DNA of 64,000 bases from Campylorhamphus procurvoides. Lineage: Eukaryota; Chordata; Aves; Passeriformes; Dendrocolaptidae. The stretch lies in contig WBMV01008568.1 in NCBI GenBank assembly GCA_013396655.1, positions 1,221,329 through 1,285,328 on the forward strand, given 5' to 3'. Below the pieces are notes generated by a model that had not been told where the DNA came from, did not search any database, and saw only the letters and a program-made list of their open reading frames with translations. This document shows positions 1 to 12,374 of this stretch, one piece after another. Numbering within the stretch: the stretch's first letter is position 1; every line of letters begins with the position of its first letter. A program made the position numbers and the translations under genes.

Positions 1-771
1 TTCCTTACAACACTGTCCTTGCACAGATGAAGGTATTCTGTGGTCTGTACCTTCTGCACCTGCTCACTCTGTCACACAGGGAGCAGCAATGAGATCCTGA
101 AGGCAGAAAATGCTATTTTTGGTACTGAACTTGAAGTGTGAACTTCTTTCCCTTCTCCTAAAATTTTTTTTTATTGTCAGATCATGTTTGAAAGAGGTAA
201 TGCATTTCTGCATTAAAAACACTTGCCCCAAAAGTGGTGGGCTCTCTTGATAAAGAGGCAGGTAGGAATAACCTGTTCCATTTTAAATATCTGAGAAAAA
301 GGATCCTGACAAATTATGTTGCTTCCTTCTCATTTTGCTGCTATTTAAGCTGTTCCAGAGGCTTGTTGTGAAAATATTGGGCACGATATACACAGAAGTT
401 GTCCCAGCATTGGTCTATGGGGTCCCAGGGAGTGTCAGGGAAGAGGATTACCATGAGCACCTCCCTTCTGGAGCCAGCAGGCTTCCTCCAGGAACTGAGA
501 TCCAGATGGTGACAACAGGTGATTTGCTATTCAGATCGCACTAAAAAAAAATGTCAGGACTCCAGCTGCTGATGAATGAACTCCGGTTCTCACAAGGGTT
601 TTTGTATTTTCTGACTGCATGTTTTAGCTGTACTGAAAATACATTTTCCTTCCTCAAAGCACCATCCTTTTCACAGAAATATTTTGTTAGCCCTTGCCCT
701 GTAGCCTTCTACTGACTTAGTGTTAAATATGCTACAAAAACTGCCCATAAAACAGATTATATGAATCGCAA

Positions 772-2000
772 AATGATCAAGGTTGGAAGAGACCTTCAAG
801 GTCATCGAGTCCAACTGTCAATCCAACATGACTATACTCACTCCTAAACCATACACCTTAAATGCCACATCCAGAGGCATCTTGAACACTTCCAGACATG
901 GTGACCCCGCCACCTCCTTGGGCAATATATTCCAACGCTTAACCACTTTCAGCAACAACATTTTCTTAAATATCTAATCTGAACCTCCTCGTTTGTAATT
1001 TAAGGCCATCTCCTCTTGTCCTTTCACTTGAAACATGGCAGAAGAAACCAGCCTCCATCTCACTACAAGCTCCTTTCAGGTGATTGTAGAGAGCGATGAG
1101 GTCCACCCTGGGCCTCCTTTTCTCCAGACTAAATGCCCTCAGTTTCTCATAAGGAACTAAGCCACTGCTCCTAAGACTTGTGCTCCAGACCCTTCATCAG
1201 CTTTGTCGCCCTTCTCTGGACATGCTTCAGCACCTCAATGTCTTTCTTGTAGTGAAGGGCCCAGAACTGCATACAGCACTCAAGGTATGGCCTCACCAGT
1301 GCCAGTACACAGGGATCATCATTGCCCTCATCCTGCTTGCCACATTATTTCTGACCCAGGCCAAGATACGATTGGCCTTCTTGGCCACCTGGGTACACTG
1401 CTGGTTCATATCCAGCTGTCTGTGAATCTGAAACCCTAAGTCCCTTTCTGCTGAGTAGCTCTCAAGCCACTCTTCTGCAAGCCTGTAGAATGGCATGGGC
1501 TTGTTGTGGCCCAAGTGAAGGACCCAGCATTTTGCCTTATTGAACCTCATCAGCTTCCTCAGCTCATCAATCCAGCTTGTCCAGATCCCTCTGTAAAGCC
1601 TTCCTACCCTCCAGCAGAACAACACTCCCAACCAACTTGGTGTCATCTGCAAGCTGATTGAGGGTGCACTCCATCCCCTTGTCCAAGTCATCAACAAAGA
1701 TGTTAGAAACAGCACTGGCCCCAATACTGAGCCCTGGAAAACATCACTTGTGACCTGCCACCAACTGGATTTAACTCCATTCATCACCACACTTTGGGCT
1801 CAGGCATCCAGCCAGTGTTCCACCCAGTGATGGGTGCACTCATCCATGCCATGGACTGTCATTTTCTCTAGTAGAATGCTGTGGGAAACAGTGTCAAAGG
1901 TTTTACTGAAGTCCAGGTAGACAATATGCCAAACCATTCCCTCATCTACTCAGTGGGTCACCTTTTCACTGGAGATCAGGTTGGACAGGCAGGAAACCCT
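772..2000 (-). mobile_element. CR1 LINE, 5'-truncated, about 1.2 kb
   Basis: The left end is the reverse complement of the CR1 3' tail (ggttggaagagacc...catcgagtccaac). Read on the minus strand, it encodes the C-terminal part of the CR1 reverse transcriptase: KAFDTVSH-like sequence near 1890, [25 protein letters not shown] and AEEWLES. The ADDT catalytic box (near 1640-1655) is present but in a different frame from the flanking conserved blocks, so the copy is dead. Confidence 0.9.
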
Positions 2001-5000
2001 GAGTTCCAGCCTAAGTTCTCTGAAGAATTAATGAATATTGTGATACTCTTGATAATCTAGCAAACAGCTGACTCGTATCTCTGTGTGCATATGGAAGCAC
2101 ATGAAGAGAGGAAATCTATGCCAAGTAATGGCCATATGAATAATTTCAACACAAAACTATTTTGGATCTTTACATGGCCTTATACCCTTATGAAAGCAGA
2201 AGTTACCAAGGCAGCATATTTTGCTTCTAGGGCAATATGCTCTTTTCTTATACTTGTTTCTCATTTTCTAGCAACAATCTTATTTATCAAAATTCATCAT
2301 TAATAATCATTTGTCAGAAGTTTTCTGGCACTACCAGCAATTATTTTTCCATTCTGCATTGCACATTTCCAAAGTGAACAATAGACTATATATTCAACGT
2401 TTTGTAATAAAGATATGGCAAGAAAACTTTTATGATTTTGTAAATAAACAGAACAGTTCTAGGATCTGAACAACAGAATGAGGTACAGGTTTGGGATCTG
2501 TTTGTACTTTTAGCAAGTGAAACATGACATTAGGATTAGAAGGGAAATATTTGCTGGAAATAAGAAAATGTTACTTCAACTTTTTGGAGTTACAAGATGG
2601 TATTCAAAAGAGGTATTTTTATACCCATCAGGGAGCCATACAGGGTTTATGCAGATTTGACATTTTCTCCTTTCCTCTCTATTTGTATTCAGAGCACAGA
2701 GTGAACAACTTCCTTTTTGTTTGCTCTCTCTAAATATCTTTGTCTGGAGAGCTGTTGATTCAGGCCCTGTGAACAAATAAAACGAAGAGGACCTCCTGCA
2801 TGATTCAAAAAGAAATGCTATTTTCTGAACCCTGTCTTGCCATCTGTGGTATTAGTATTATCTTATTAGACAAACAAACGGCCTCTTCTCCCTCCTCACA
2901 AGCACATTAGCTTGCAAAAGCTGCAGCAAGTGAACTTTCCTGACATTAATGGGAGGTGACGGCAGGCGAGGGAAGATGTTGCCTTGGTCCAAGAGGAGAA
3001 GCACTGTGAGCCCAGCGCGCCTGCAGCGCTCCAGCTTCCCACACAGCCTTTATTCTCCCAGTGCTTGGGAGTGTTACTGAGGGAAATCAAAGACAAAATC
3101 CTTTAAGAATTCTGTCCTGTCACCCCTCTGCACACTGCCTCTCACCATTGCTTAAGGAGGAGTATTCATGCAAAAACCTCAGTGATCACTGGGTATAAGC
3201 ACTGAAAAATGGGGTCAGCTGACAGAAAATGCTAAAAAGGCAAAAAATAATAATAGCAGCAACAATTCCATCAGCTGTATTTTACATGTATGGAAATGGA
3301 GACATGGAAAAGCACAATTTGCTGAAGCTGGCAGCACCAACTGGAGCTGGGATGCAGGTTCTTTCCTTTCCAGGTCTCTCTTTTAAGGACTAGTCCAAAT
3401 TTTGTGATGTCAACATGTGATTGCTGCCTGATATGGTTTATTAAATGTGACTAAAGCTTGTCAGAAGAGCCTTACACAGCTCTTTGAGGTTCAGGAATCC
3501 TCACTGACCCTCAGAAATATTTGTGCTGCCTCTTGAGGAACATTGGGCAGTTTGGAGAAACATTCCTTCACTGGCAGCTCAGTGGCTGTTTGTATGACCT
3601 AGCTCATACAAGCCCTTTTTCACACCCCATTAGCATGTTTGAAGGCTACTGCACTCAGCTGCATCCTGTACCAATATTTTAGCTTTCGTACCTTGTCCAA
3701 CACTAGAGACGAAGGTGACAAAAAGGATAAAATAACAGAGACAATGTGCCATAATGTATGGAGACATTAGAGCTGCCAAACAGAAAGTGTAATGAATGCT
3801 GTACCTTCATGAGACAGGGAAGAAGTCTGGGAAACCCTATGTAAATTATACATACCAATATGTTCTGTGGAAAATATTACCCCATGGCTGCAAAAGCTGA
3901 AAAATACATCGAAATTCCACTCTCCAGGGCTCCGGTGGATTGTGGCAACTCCCTGGCTGGGCAGCTGCTCTGCTGCAGTGGACATGTACTGCAGAGAAGA
4001 TGCCCTGAAAGGTGTCCAAATAGCTTGTCTCGTGCTTAGCAGGGGTGATTTGATAGGGCTGCTGTGAACTAAGGGAAGATTACTCTAAGCAATCTCTATC
4101 ATCACCACACACTTTAGATATTTTAGAAATTTCAAATGTTACGGAGTTGCCAGTGTGTTACAGCAGGAGACAGTAGAGACAGATGAAATTAAATACTGCT
4201 CATGTCTACTGTTGTGACCTTCTCAACCTTCAGAACACAGGAAGAGGACATCAGATTCAATACAGGTTATCAGGCTGGAAATTCCTGTTAGTCAGCATGA
4301 TCAATTAAATGAAATTTAATTTGCTATCCAAATGTGTGCACAGGACAAACCCAAAGCCCAGATGAAAAGCCCAGACAAAATGGACTGTTCTCATTTCCCT
4401 TCAAGCAAATAGCAAATCTGAACCACTTCCAGAGTTAATGGTGGCTGTGTGGCAAAGCTGGTCCTGGCACAGTGACAGTTCAAGTGGATGGAGCTGAAGC
4501 TTGTCTGAGAAATTAATTTCTTTGGAAAAAGCCAGTCTCACACACTCAGCAGCTGGAGGAGGAAAGGAATATTTTGGGGTCATATAGACTAAACTGCCTG
4601 GAAACAGAACATGAAGTCACAGAGAGTGCAAGTGCAGCAAGGCAGGATGAACACATCCTGAGAGAAAAGAAGAAACTAGGTCATAAAATCTGAGGAAAAA
4701 GGAAAAATCACACATCATTCATTAACAATTCCAAGTTTGCTTGGCATCTGAGATCAAGTGTCTGATCCAGAGATGGATTTCACATGGACCAGAATGATTC
4801 CCACTTTCAGCTCACTTTTAAGAAAAAAACGCAAATCTTACACATCTTATTGCAGAAACTGCAGGAATTTCCCACATCAGCTGTCTGTCATGTGTCAGCC
4901 TGCTCCAGCCACACAGCTGGGCTGTAACTCCCAGGAGAGGGTGTTAGACACCAGATCGGTAACTGCTGGGTCCGAACCACCTTGTGTGGGGTGCATGTGT

Positions 5001-5239
5001 GTGTGGAGGGGACAGGGATGGGTTGAACCTCACCAAGGTGGAGTGGCATCATATCCCTCATGGCAGGTCCCTGGAGCCCACACAGGGAAGCCTCAGAGCA
5101 GCTGTCTGTCACAAACAGCCAAGGAAAACTATAACACCCCACAGCTCCTGGAGCCCCTGACCCAGGCTCGAAATGGCAGGGACAGTGAGAACACATCCCC
5201 TCACCCTGGCCTGGGACCCCAGAGTGGCTGGTGGGTCAG
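2001..5239. other. Intergenic, no gene recognised
   Basis: Mostly AT-rich unique sequence. A moderately GC-rich patch at about 2940-3070 and open frames near 4.8-5.3 kb were examined; neither matches a known gene family. Confidence 0.6.
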
Positions 5240-5680
5240 AGGCCCTGCCTGGGGGTGTTAGTTCTAAAGACCAGAGCAGACAAAACCAAAGGCATATGTT
5301 TGCCATGTGTCACAGCCCTTCCATCTGGACACATGAGAGCTGGTCTTCCTCGAGGTTCCAATGGTAACTATATCTGTCTTTTTCTTCTCTCTTCTTGCTC
5401 CCTCTTTTTCTTTGCTTCTTTCTTGATCCTTTGGGTAGCTTAAAGCTGGAGGGATTGGATTTTGACTTAAGTGTTGTGGATTAGTATGTGTTGGGTCAGT
5501 ATTGTGGTGAAACATTTTGTCTAGCTTGTGTGGCACCCTTTCGAACTTTTTCCAAGTTCCCCTATTTTCTCCCTTGAATTATCAATAAAAGTATCTCTTG
5601 GGAACAAGTCTGTGGCTTATTCTCTTGGTGCTATCTCAAGGTATTAAAGAACCCTAAATATATATGTTTGAAAGTAAAAC
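5240..5680 (+). mobile_element. LTR-like block, tentative
   Basis: A GC-rich stretch followed by a pyrimidine tract (5377-5430), gggtagcttaaagctgg, a TATCAATAAAAG poly(A)-type signal at about 5580-5590 and a short tail (ctgtggcttattctcttgg), an order resembling a retroviral LTR U3-R-U5. I found no clear terminal repeats, target-site duplication or internal genes, so the call is weak. Confidence 0.35.
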
Positions 5681-6111
5681 TCCTAGCTGAGCCTGTGAGC
5701 TTGTGGCTCCAGGACTGGAGTGTTACAGAGGGAGACAGCTCACTTTCCTTCCCTCAGTGGCAGTGGTGTGCCAGCCAAGGGAAGTAGCAGCAGCCTCTGA
5801 GTCTTTGGGAGCTATGCAAAGCACTGGAGCACTCACATCTTCTTAACAACTTTCTTTCAAAGGTAAGACAAGACTTAAAACAAGGTCCTGGGCTGTCCAC
5901 TGAGGTTTTTGTCAAGTGTACCTTTAACTGTTTAAAGCTTAAAATCTGCCTGGAGATGCTATATTCATATTGAAGCTTATCCATGTAAGAGAGCAACTCT
6001 AACAGCAGCAGGGAGCACCACAGGATGGTCGACTTCTCCTTGCTCTGTAAGATTTACTCAGCCTTAAAGTGCTCTCATTACTCAGTAGCTATGCCAGGCT
6101 ATTGTAATAAC

Positions 6112-6366
6112 AGAGTCACGGAATCACAGAATATACTGAATTGGAAGGGACCCACAAGGACCATCCAGTCCAACCCTTAGCCCTGCACAGGACCATCCCC
6201 AAGAGTCACACTATGTGCCTGAGAAGCATTCTCTAAACACTTCTTGAACTCTGTCAGGCTTGGTGCTGTGGCCATTTCCCTGGGGAGCCTGTTCCAGTGT
6301 CCAATCACCTGCTGGGTGAAGAGTCCTTTTCTAATATCTAACCTAAACTGTTTCTCTGCTTTAAGT
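6112..6366 (-). mobile_element. CR1 LINE 3' tail
   Basis: Begins with atcacagaatat and tggaagggacccacaagg, the reverse complement of the CR1 3' end, then runs through the conserved 3' coding tail (minus-strand peptide GLFTQQVIGHWNRLPREM). It is of the same subfamily type as 18656. Confidence 0.88.
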
Positions 6367-9300
6367 AGTGTTATCATCTAAGCAGAGGTGAAAACTTTAG
6401 CACAAACTCCTGAAATCAGGATTGATGAAAAAAATTGTTCTACTACAGGTATAATCAACTGATGGGAAGCACACCACTGACTACCTGCTATGGATACGTG
6501 TGGGGAAAAAAAGAGTATGAAAGCTCTCATCCTTCTTGTATTCTTCTTTGATATTGTTAAAACAGATTTGTTATACTCAGCATGTCTCATGATATGAACT
6601 CCTTAAGGGGCAGAAAAATTTTATGACCCTATCTAGCCCTGACTTTCAAACGTGCATGGTCACAAAGACAAGGATGGCACTACTCCCAGGAGCATTCCCC
6701 TGCATTCTGTAGACCCCTTAAACACCATGGTAAGCCACAAACTATTTGAAGCCTGTCAAACTACCTGTTGTTCTGTTTTAAACCTGAGCTGAAATGGGAC
6801 TTCTCCAGAGGAGTAAAGAGAATTTATTTATAGTATGTGCATCTTAGAGTCTCATGTAACAAGAGCATTTGTTTTTCCTCAGGGTGTTTGAGCAAATTTG
6901 TATGGGTAGAATTTGTTTGTTTGCACATTGTTATAAATGATATTGAGCTGCACCAGAACCTACTGTTGGCTATGTTGCTAATGGGAAAAATGCCAAGAGA
7001 CCCAAAGGTGCCTCTTAGTGTAACATGAAAATATTGTTTCCAATCTGAATAACCCTTTGCTGGTTTTCTCTTACTCTTCCTCATTCAAGAGATTTGTGCC
7101 TGAATTTGTGCCTTGTTTTCCCAGAAATGGCAGATATTTAGCCTGAAGGGAATTTGCTTACAATGTATGTTACTTTACAATGTGTTATTGGCTTATGTTG
7201 TAGCGCTGTAGTGTTCACCAAAGTTACACCATATGAAGTTGCAATGATGATGTGATATGAGTTGTGGGCTACACCAAGAAACAAATCTCTCTTCCCTTCA
7301 GAATCTTCATTATCTGTCATTACTTAGGCTTTGTTTCAAGTATTTTAAGTTTTCTGCTAAGCAGAAAGGTGTATATTCTGGTGGTGATATTTTTTTTTCA
7401 TTTTAAAGGCACTGGAGTACCTGAAGCTTCAGCTTAATTAGTCACTTTCTGAGATTGCTGAATACGTCTAACTTTTTCTTTAAAGATGATGTATTCAGGT
7501 AGAGCCTATGAGACTTGTCACACAATGCCAGTGGTTTCAAAGTTTTTGAACTTTGTTTGTAATTGCTTAAAAATTAATGTTTAATAAATACATACACATC
7601 TGCTAATAAAGACAATAAAGACTATCAAAGGTGAGGCCGAAAAGTATAGATTACATCAGTCATTTATAAGCAGCCACATTATGCTTATTTGTAATTAAAT
7701 TCATTATTTTTTGCTAATATGCATATACCCCTGCAAAATAGGACCTCTCATTCCACCCACCCTTCCCAATGTTTAGTTATACTGGGGTCTAAGGTACTCT
7801 TGGAGAATTATTTCCTTCACTGTTTAGAGCTACTGCCTGACTTGAAGACATTTGTGGATGTCCTGCACATATGCAATAATGACATCCATGTATTGTACTG
7901 CAGATATTTTTGGTATATGTGGTCCTTTGCTTATTAGTCTGCCTTCCAGAACTTATTGAATTTCAAATCTTACATTCATCCAAGTAGCTACCATTTAATA
8001 CTATAATAAATAAATGCTTAGTAATATCATAGCATTTTAAGCCATTAGACATTGCAGATTGCAGGCAAAGTCAGAAGCTTTCAAATTTTTTGTACTGGAT
8101 CTCCTCCATCAGTATCTCTGGAAGAATTAACAATTACATCCTTGAATACTAGGACAGATATGTGCATCTAGTTTTGTTGTACTGATTAAAAAAGAATCAG
8201 TGACCATATACTTTAGAAGACTATGGTTTTATCTGAACCCTGAGCTGCTGGCTTATGGTAATAAGGAATATTTTTATTCACAGGAATAAAAATAGTCTAT
8301 GATTCTGTTCCTAAATTGGTTTTTGTGTGGTATCTCATGTACAGTTAGACCAGAGTCTCTTGATGAAAAGTTTTATGACCCTTGGTTAGCATGATCTAAA
8401 TTTATTGCTTGAAAGGATTAATTAGTTAACATGTGCAATAGCTTTAAAGGTCTTTGGCATTATTATAGTATATACACTTGAAAAAATACAGAACTGGTAG
8501 TAGCTTAAAATGATACCAAAGCTAAAATTGTATCTCTTGGCAATTGCTTTATGGTTATGTAAACTGAATAAGTTGAAAATGAGATGAAACTGATGGGGTG
8601 GTCTACTTGCTGGACCAAGTTTCCTGGCTCTTAATGACTTTGCCCTTTCCATAATGCTGAGCAAGGTTTGCATCCTGCTGCTTCTTCTTGCATCTCATTT
8701 CTAATTGGCTTCAGGACTTATCTCTGAAACAATATAATTGGTTTCACTGGAATTGCCTGTCAAAAAGCAAATGGAAAATGGGGAAAAGTCCCACATTTGT
8801 ATGTGTTGATATATTCCTATACAAAATTAGGGTTAGGGATGCACTATGTGTTGGGAAGTTTTTTACTACGAACTCATGGATTTGACTTATATATATATAT
8901 ATATATATGTTCTACACAGATCTAGACTCTAACTAGGAAAATTTTTTCAGCTAAATCTTTATTACCTTTTAATAAACTAAATATAACAAAAGGGAAGGGT
9001 GTGGACCAAGCAATTGTTGTAATTAATCAACAGAAAAATGTAAACATAGTACTTGTAGAGATCTTTCAGTTACTCAGCATGATTCAGGGTATGCTTACTT
9101 GATAATTTTTCAAAAAAATTGCTTTCTCTGGTGACATATCTTCCAGATTTAACCTGCTTACAGATGCTTCTGAGCATTTCCAGCCCCTGAGCAGTCATTA
9201 CCTCTGAAAACCCCACTATTGACAAAAACTAGTAACACCACCATCCTACCAGCACAGGAGTTCAAATGCTACCGGAGAGTGACTGGAGATGTAAGTCTGT

Positions 9301-11770
9301 ATATGACTTGAATATCAAAGCTTTGGCCTATGTCATATCAGAGATCATGCTGAATGACTCCAAAATCTCTCCCTCTAGCTTACAAAAACAGGAAGCAATA
9401 AAAGAAAAACACTCCATCACCAGCAGCAACAAAATCAGACCAGTATGCAAAGTCTTACAGTGACTGAACTGGCACCTAATGGAGTCTGTGCTGCCCAATG
9501 AGGCCTGGGGATGCTTTTCACAGCCAAAATGATCCACAGCCCTTAACTGTGAATTCTGATTAATTTCAGCAAGAGTTTTGTGGCTGATGCTGTGGCTATA
9601 ACATCTAGCAGAACAATCAAATTCCTTTAATAATCTAACCCTTATCAACTTTTAATTGGATTCATCCATTAGAAAGACCCCAGCAAGAAGGACGGTCAAG
9701 AAGAAGGATGGAACTGGTGGTAACAGCTATAAACTCTACAGACCTTTCCTGTAGGGACACAGAAACTTCGACACCCCAGATATCTGCTTTGAGCTTCCTT
9801 CCTTGAGGCAGCTTTGTTGTGGGCACTATCACCCCTGTGGATTAAAAAAATTGTGCTGGTTTTTTCCTTGTATTTTATTCTCAACTCTGAAGAGGTCTTA
9901 TAAATGCTGGCTGGACATACCTAGAGCTATGCTACAGGTTAAAGAAAAAACGGTTTCTGTATTAGAGAAATACTGCTTGCAATATTAAGGTCACACCGAC
10001 CTAACATGATCCTACTGCACAGACACAGATTCCGATGCCTGTGTTGTGCTATGTTGTCCTCAAAGAACTGAAGGTGGTTTGCCCCAGGGCCTGCCCATTC
10101 AGCTGTTTGTTGCAGCTTGCACCAAATTAACATACAATAAAATCAAAAGGTTCTTCCTCGACAAACAGTCTGCTGATTCATCTGTTGTTTCACTGTGGTG
10201 ATGTACTCACTACCACATTTGATTTCACTTGTACATGTCCTAATCGTGAAAAATATACTGTCAGAGCCTTGCTTTGGGGCACGAAAGGTCAACAAAGCAA
10301 ATAGCTGCTGCCTTTTGGGGCAATCAAAATACACCATGTAAGACAAATTTGGAATGGCTTGCAGATGCTGCACAGTAGGGAGTTAAAAGGATTTTAATCC
10401 TTGTTTAGAACTTTATGTGTTTGTGTGTGGAGGTTGGAGTTTTTCCATTTCTAATCTGCACAAGCATACTGCTCAAGGGATTCCCTACCATACATGAGTT
10501 TTTCCTCTCTCAATCTCCATGCACTCCTCAATATTAAAAGAATACTCATATCCGGTCTATGAACAACAGGATACTTATTGCTAAAAACTAAGTTACTCAG
10601 ATCATTAACCTGAGCAGTGATCACAGTAAGTGGCATCTTATAAGCACTTACGAGGAACTACTGAACTGCCACACTGGATTAAAAACTGAAGTTGTATTAC
10701 TCATTCCTGTTCCAGTTCACAGAAAAATAATCGTATTTACTATGCAATTTTAAAATTACTTTGAATTAATAATATGGCATTCAAAAATTCTCAACGGTTG
10801 TGTTTAAATTGCTAAGACAAATTTTCTTTTCTGGTCTTAAGTTTCTTTTCTTCCTAAGTTTAGCAATGTCAGCTGGAAGAACATAAATACAGTAGATCAA
10901 AGGATGAAACTCCCCTATAAATTCTTCTTTTTCAGCAGCAAGCAAAGTCTTATTTAAATAAAAAAAATACTGATAACTAGGATTTTCTTTTAATCAGTTT
11001 GTGATGAATTTCCAACAATATAAAGATCAGTGTGGACAAAATTCCCATTAAAGATGCTGCATCTATTCAGTCAATAATGCTTTCGCATTTCACACCATGT
11101 GGCCGCAGTTAATGACAGTGTTTCTAGCTGTCACCTACAGAATGCTCTGTGGGGGAACCTGTGGGTGCACTGCCATAAGCTTCCCAGCATCCACCTTCAC
11201 CAGCTACAACGCTCAAACAAAGATGAGGGTGGAGAAGTAACAAATAGTAAAAAGAAAGGCATAACATTCATAAGCATGTTTAGGGTTGCTCCTTAAGCCA
11301 AGAGACTCCCTTAATACACCAGAGAAACACGAAAATATTTTGAAGGTCTGTTTCAGGATATGCCATTTCACCTTGCCTTAACACACCACATTTCTTAAAG
11401 CTCTTTTTAAAAGGTCAGGTTGAGAATTCATGCAAATTTATTCCTTTTAGTTAAAACACAAAGTATGACAGAAAGTCTTCATTTGTTGTTATTAGTAGAA
11501 TTCTTGTAGTTAGGATGATCCAAGTATTTGTTTAGCAACAGTGCTCATGTAATCACCCCATCAGTGCCTTGTTCTCAACTGTGAGTTCTTAACTCTGCAA
11601 ACTTCTAAATACCCTTGTCCCTCACTGAGATCCAGAATAAACTCCCGGGTAGAGGGGAACACATATTTATGCAATTTTGTACCAGTTCTGCAGAGTCTCA
11701 AAACATGTTGATTACCGACCTTGATTTTCAATGGCAATAAGGATGTAATTCAACTTACGTAAACAAATGA
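6367..11770. other. Intergenic, no gene recognised
   Basis: AT-rich sequence downstream of TTC8. Apart from the (AT)n run at 8886 I see no repeats, RNA genes or coding exons. In human, FOXN3 lies on this side, but none of its exons is recognisable here. Confidence 0.6.
8886..8908. repeat. (AT)n microsatellite
   Basis: About eleven alternating TA/AT units in intergenic DNA downstream of TTC8. Confidence 0.9.
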
Positions 11771-12257
11771 GACAAAACATATGAACTGAATTTATTTAAT
11801 TCATAAAGTACAACAAGGAATATAAGAACTTCTACTTTACATAGGTATTTTAAATTCTTTTAGGTATTTTAATTTTAAAAGTTAACATTCAGTAAGAAAG
11901 TACACTATCAAAAGCCAGGTTTGAAGACCAGTTAGGAAACATTCTTACTCTGCTACATGACAGATTGTCACATGGGAATTTTTAAAACCACTTTTTTCTG
12001 CATAAAAGTCAGGAAAAAATCCTTTTCTGTAATCTCTTGTGTACATAGTTCCAATGTGTTCTAGCTCCTTTTAATAAGTGTTACATTTTAAATTACAAGA
12101 AATTTAAACTTAAACCTTTTCTGCTACTCAAAGTAACACAAGCTTTACCACAGGAATGCATTAAGTATAGTTCATCTACTTGGAGCTGGTGTTTTCAAAA
12201 TGCTGTATGGGACATTTACTCTGGCTAGCTCTTCTTACATAATGAAAACCATGCTCA
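11771..12257 (-). other. TTC8: TTC8 3' untranslated region, putative
   Basis: AT-rich sequence after the stop codon. The left limit is an estimate, set about 20 bp beyond the AATAAA hexamer; transcript data would be needed to fix it. Earlier ATTAAA-type hexamers on this strand (for example near 12070) could give shorter forms. Confidence 0.45.
11791..11796 (-). promoter_or_regulatory. Candidate poly(A) signal for TTC8
   Basis: A canonical AATAAA on the minus strand about 460 bp after the TTC8 stop codon. It is the first full AATAAA I noticed downstream of the stop. Its use is inferred. Confidence 0.45.
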
Positions 12258-12374
12258 TCAGAGCATAGCAAAGTGCTCTTTTAACTGTTTGATGAGCTGC
12301 TGTGTATCAACATGGCCTGGAAATGCTGCTTCGGACTTCTGAGCAGCTGTGTAACTCCTCTGAAGATCTCCAAT
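12258..12374 (-). CDS. TTC8: TTC8 exon 15 (stop codon, residues 476-513)
   Basis: Encodes IGDLQRSYTAAQKSEAAF and PGHVDTQQLIKQLKEHFAML, then TGA at 12258-12260. The C-terminal HFAML is the same as in human. The intron to exon 14 (12375-14026) contains open frames on the plus strand around 12.4-13.3 kb that look like chance. Confidence 0.98.
   Translation of the reverse strand: MGDLQRSYTAAQKSEAAFPGHVDTQQLIKQLKEHFAML

Noticed and set aside
4758..5261. 167-codon plus-strand open frame as a gene
   Set aside because: No recognisable domain, biased composition and an overlapping opposite-strand frame. It is better treated as part of an LTR-like block.
1..11770. FOXN3 3' exons expected from human gene order
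   Set aside because: No forkhead or FOXN3 C-terminal sequence was recognised. In human the two genes are far apart.
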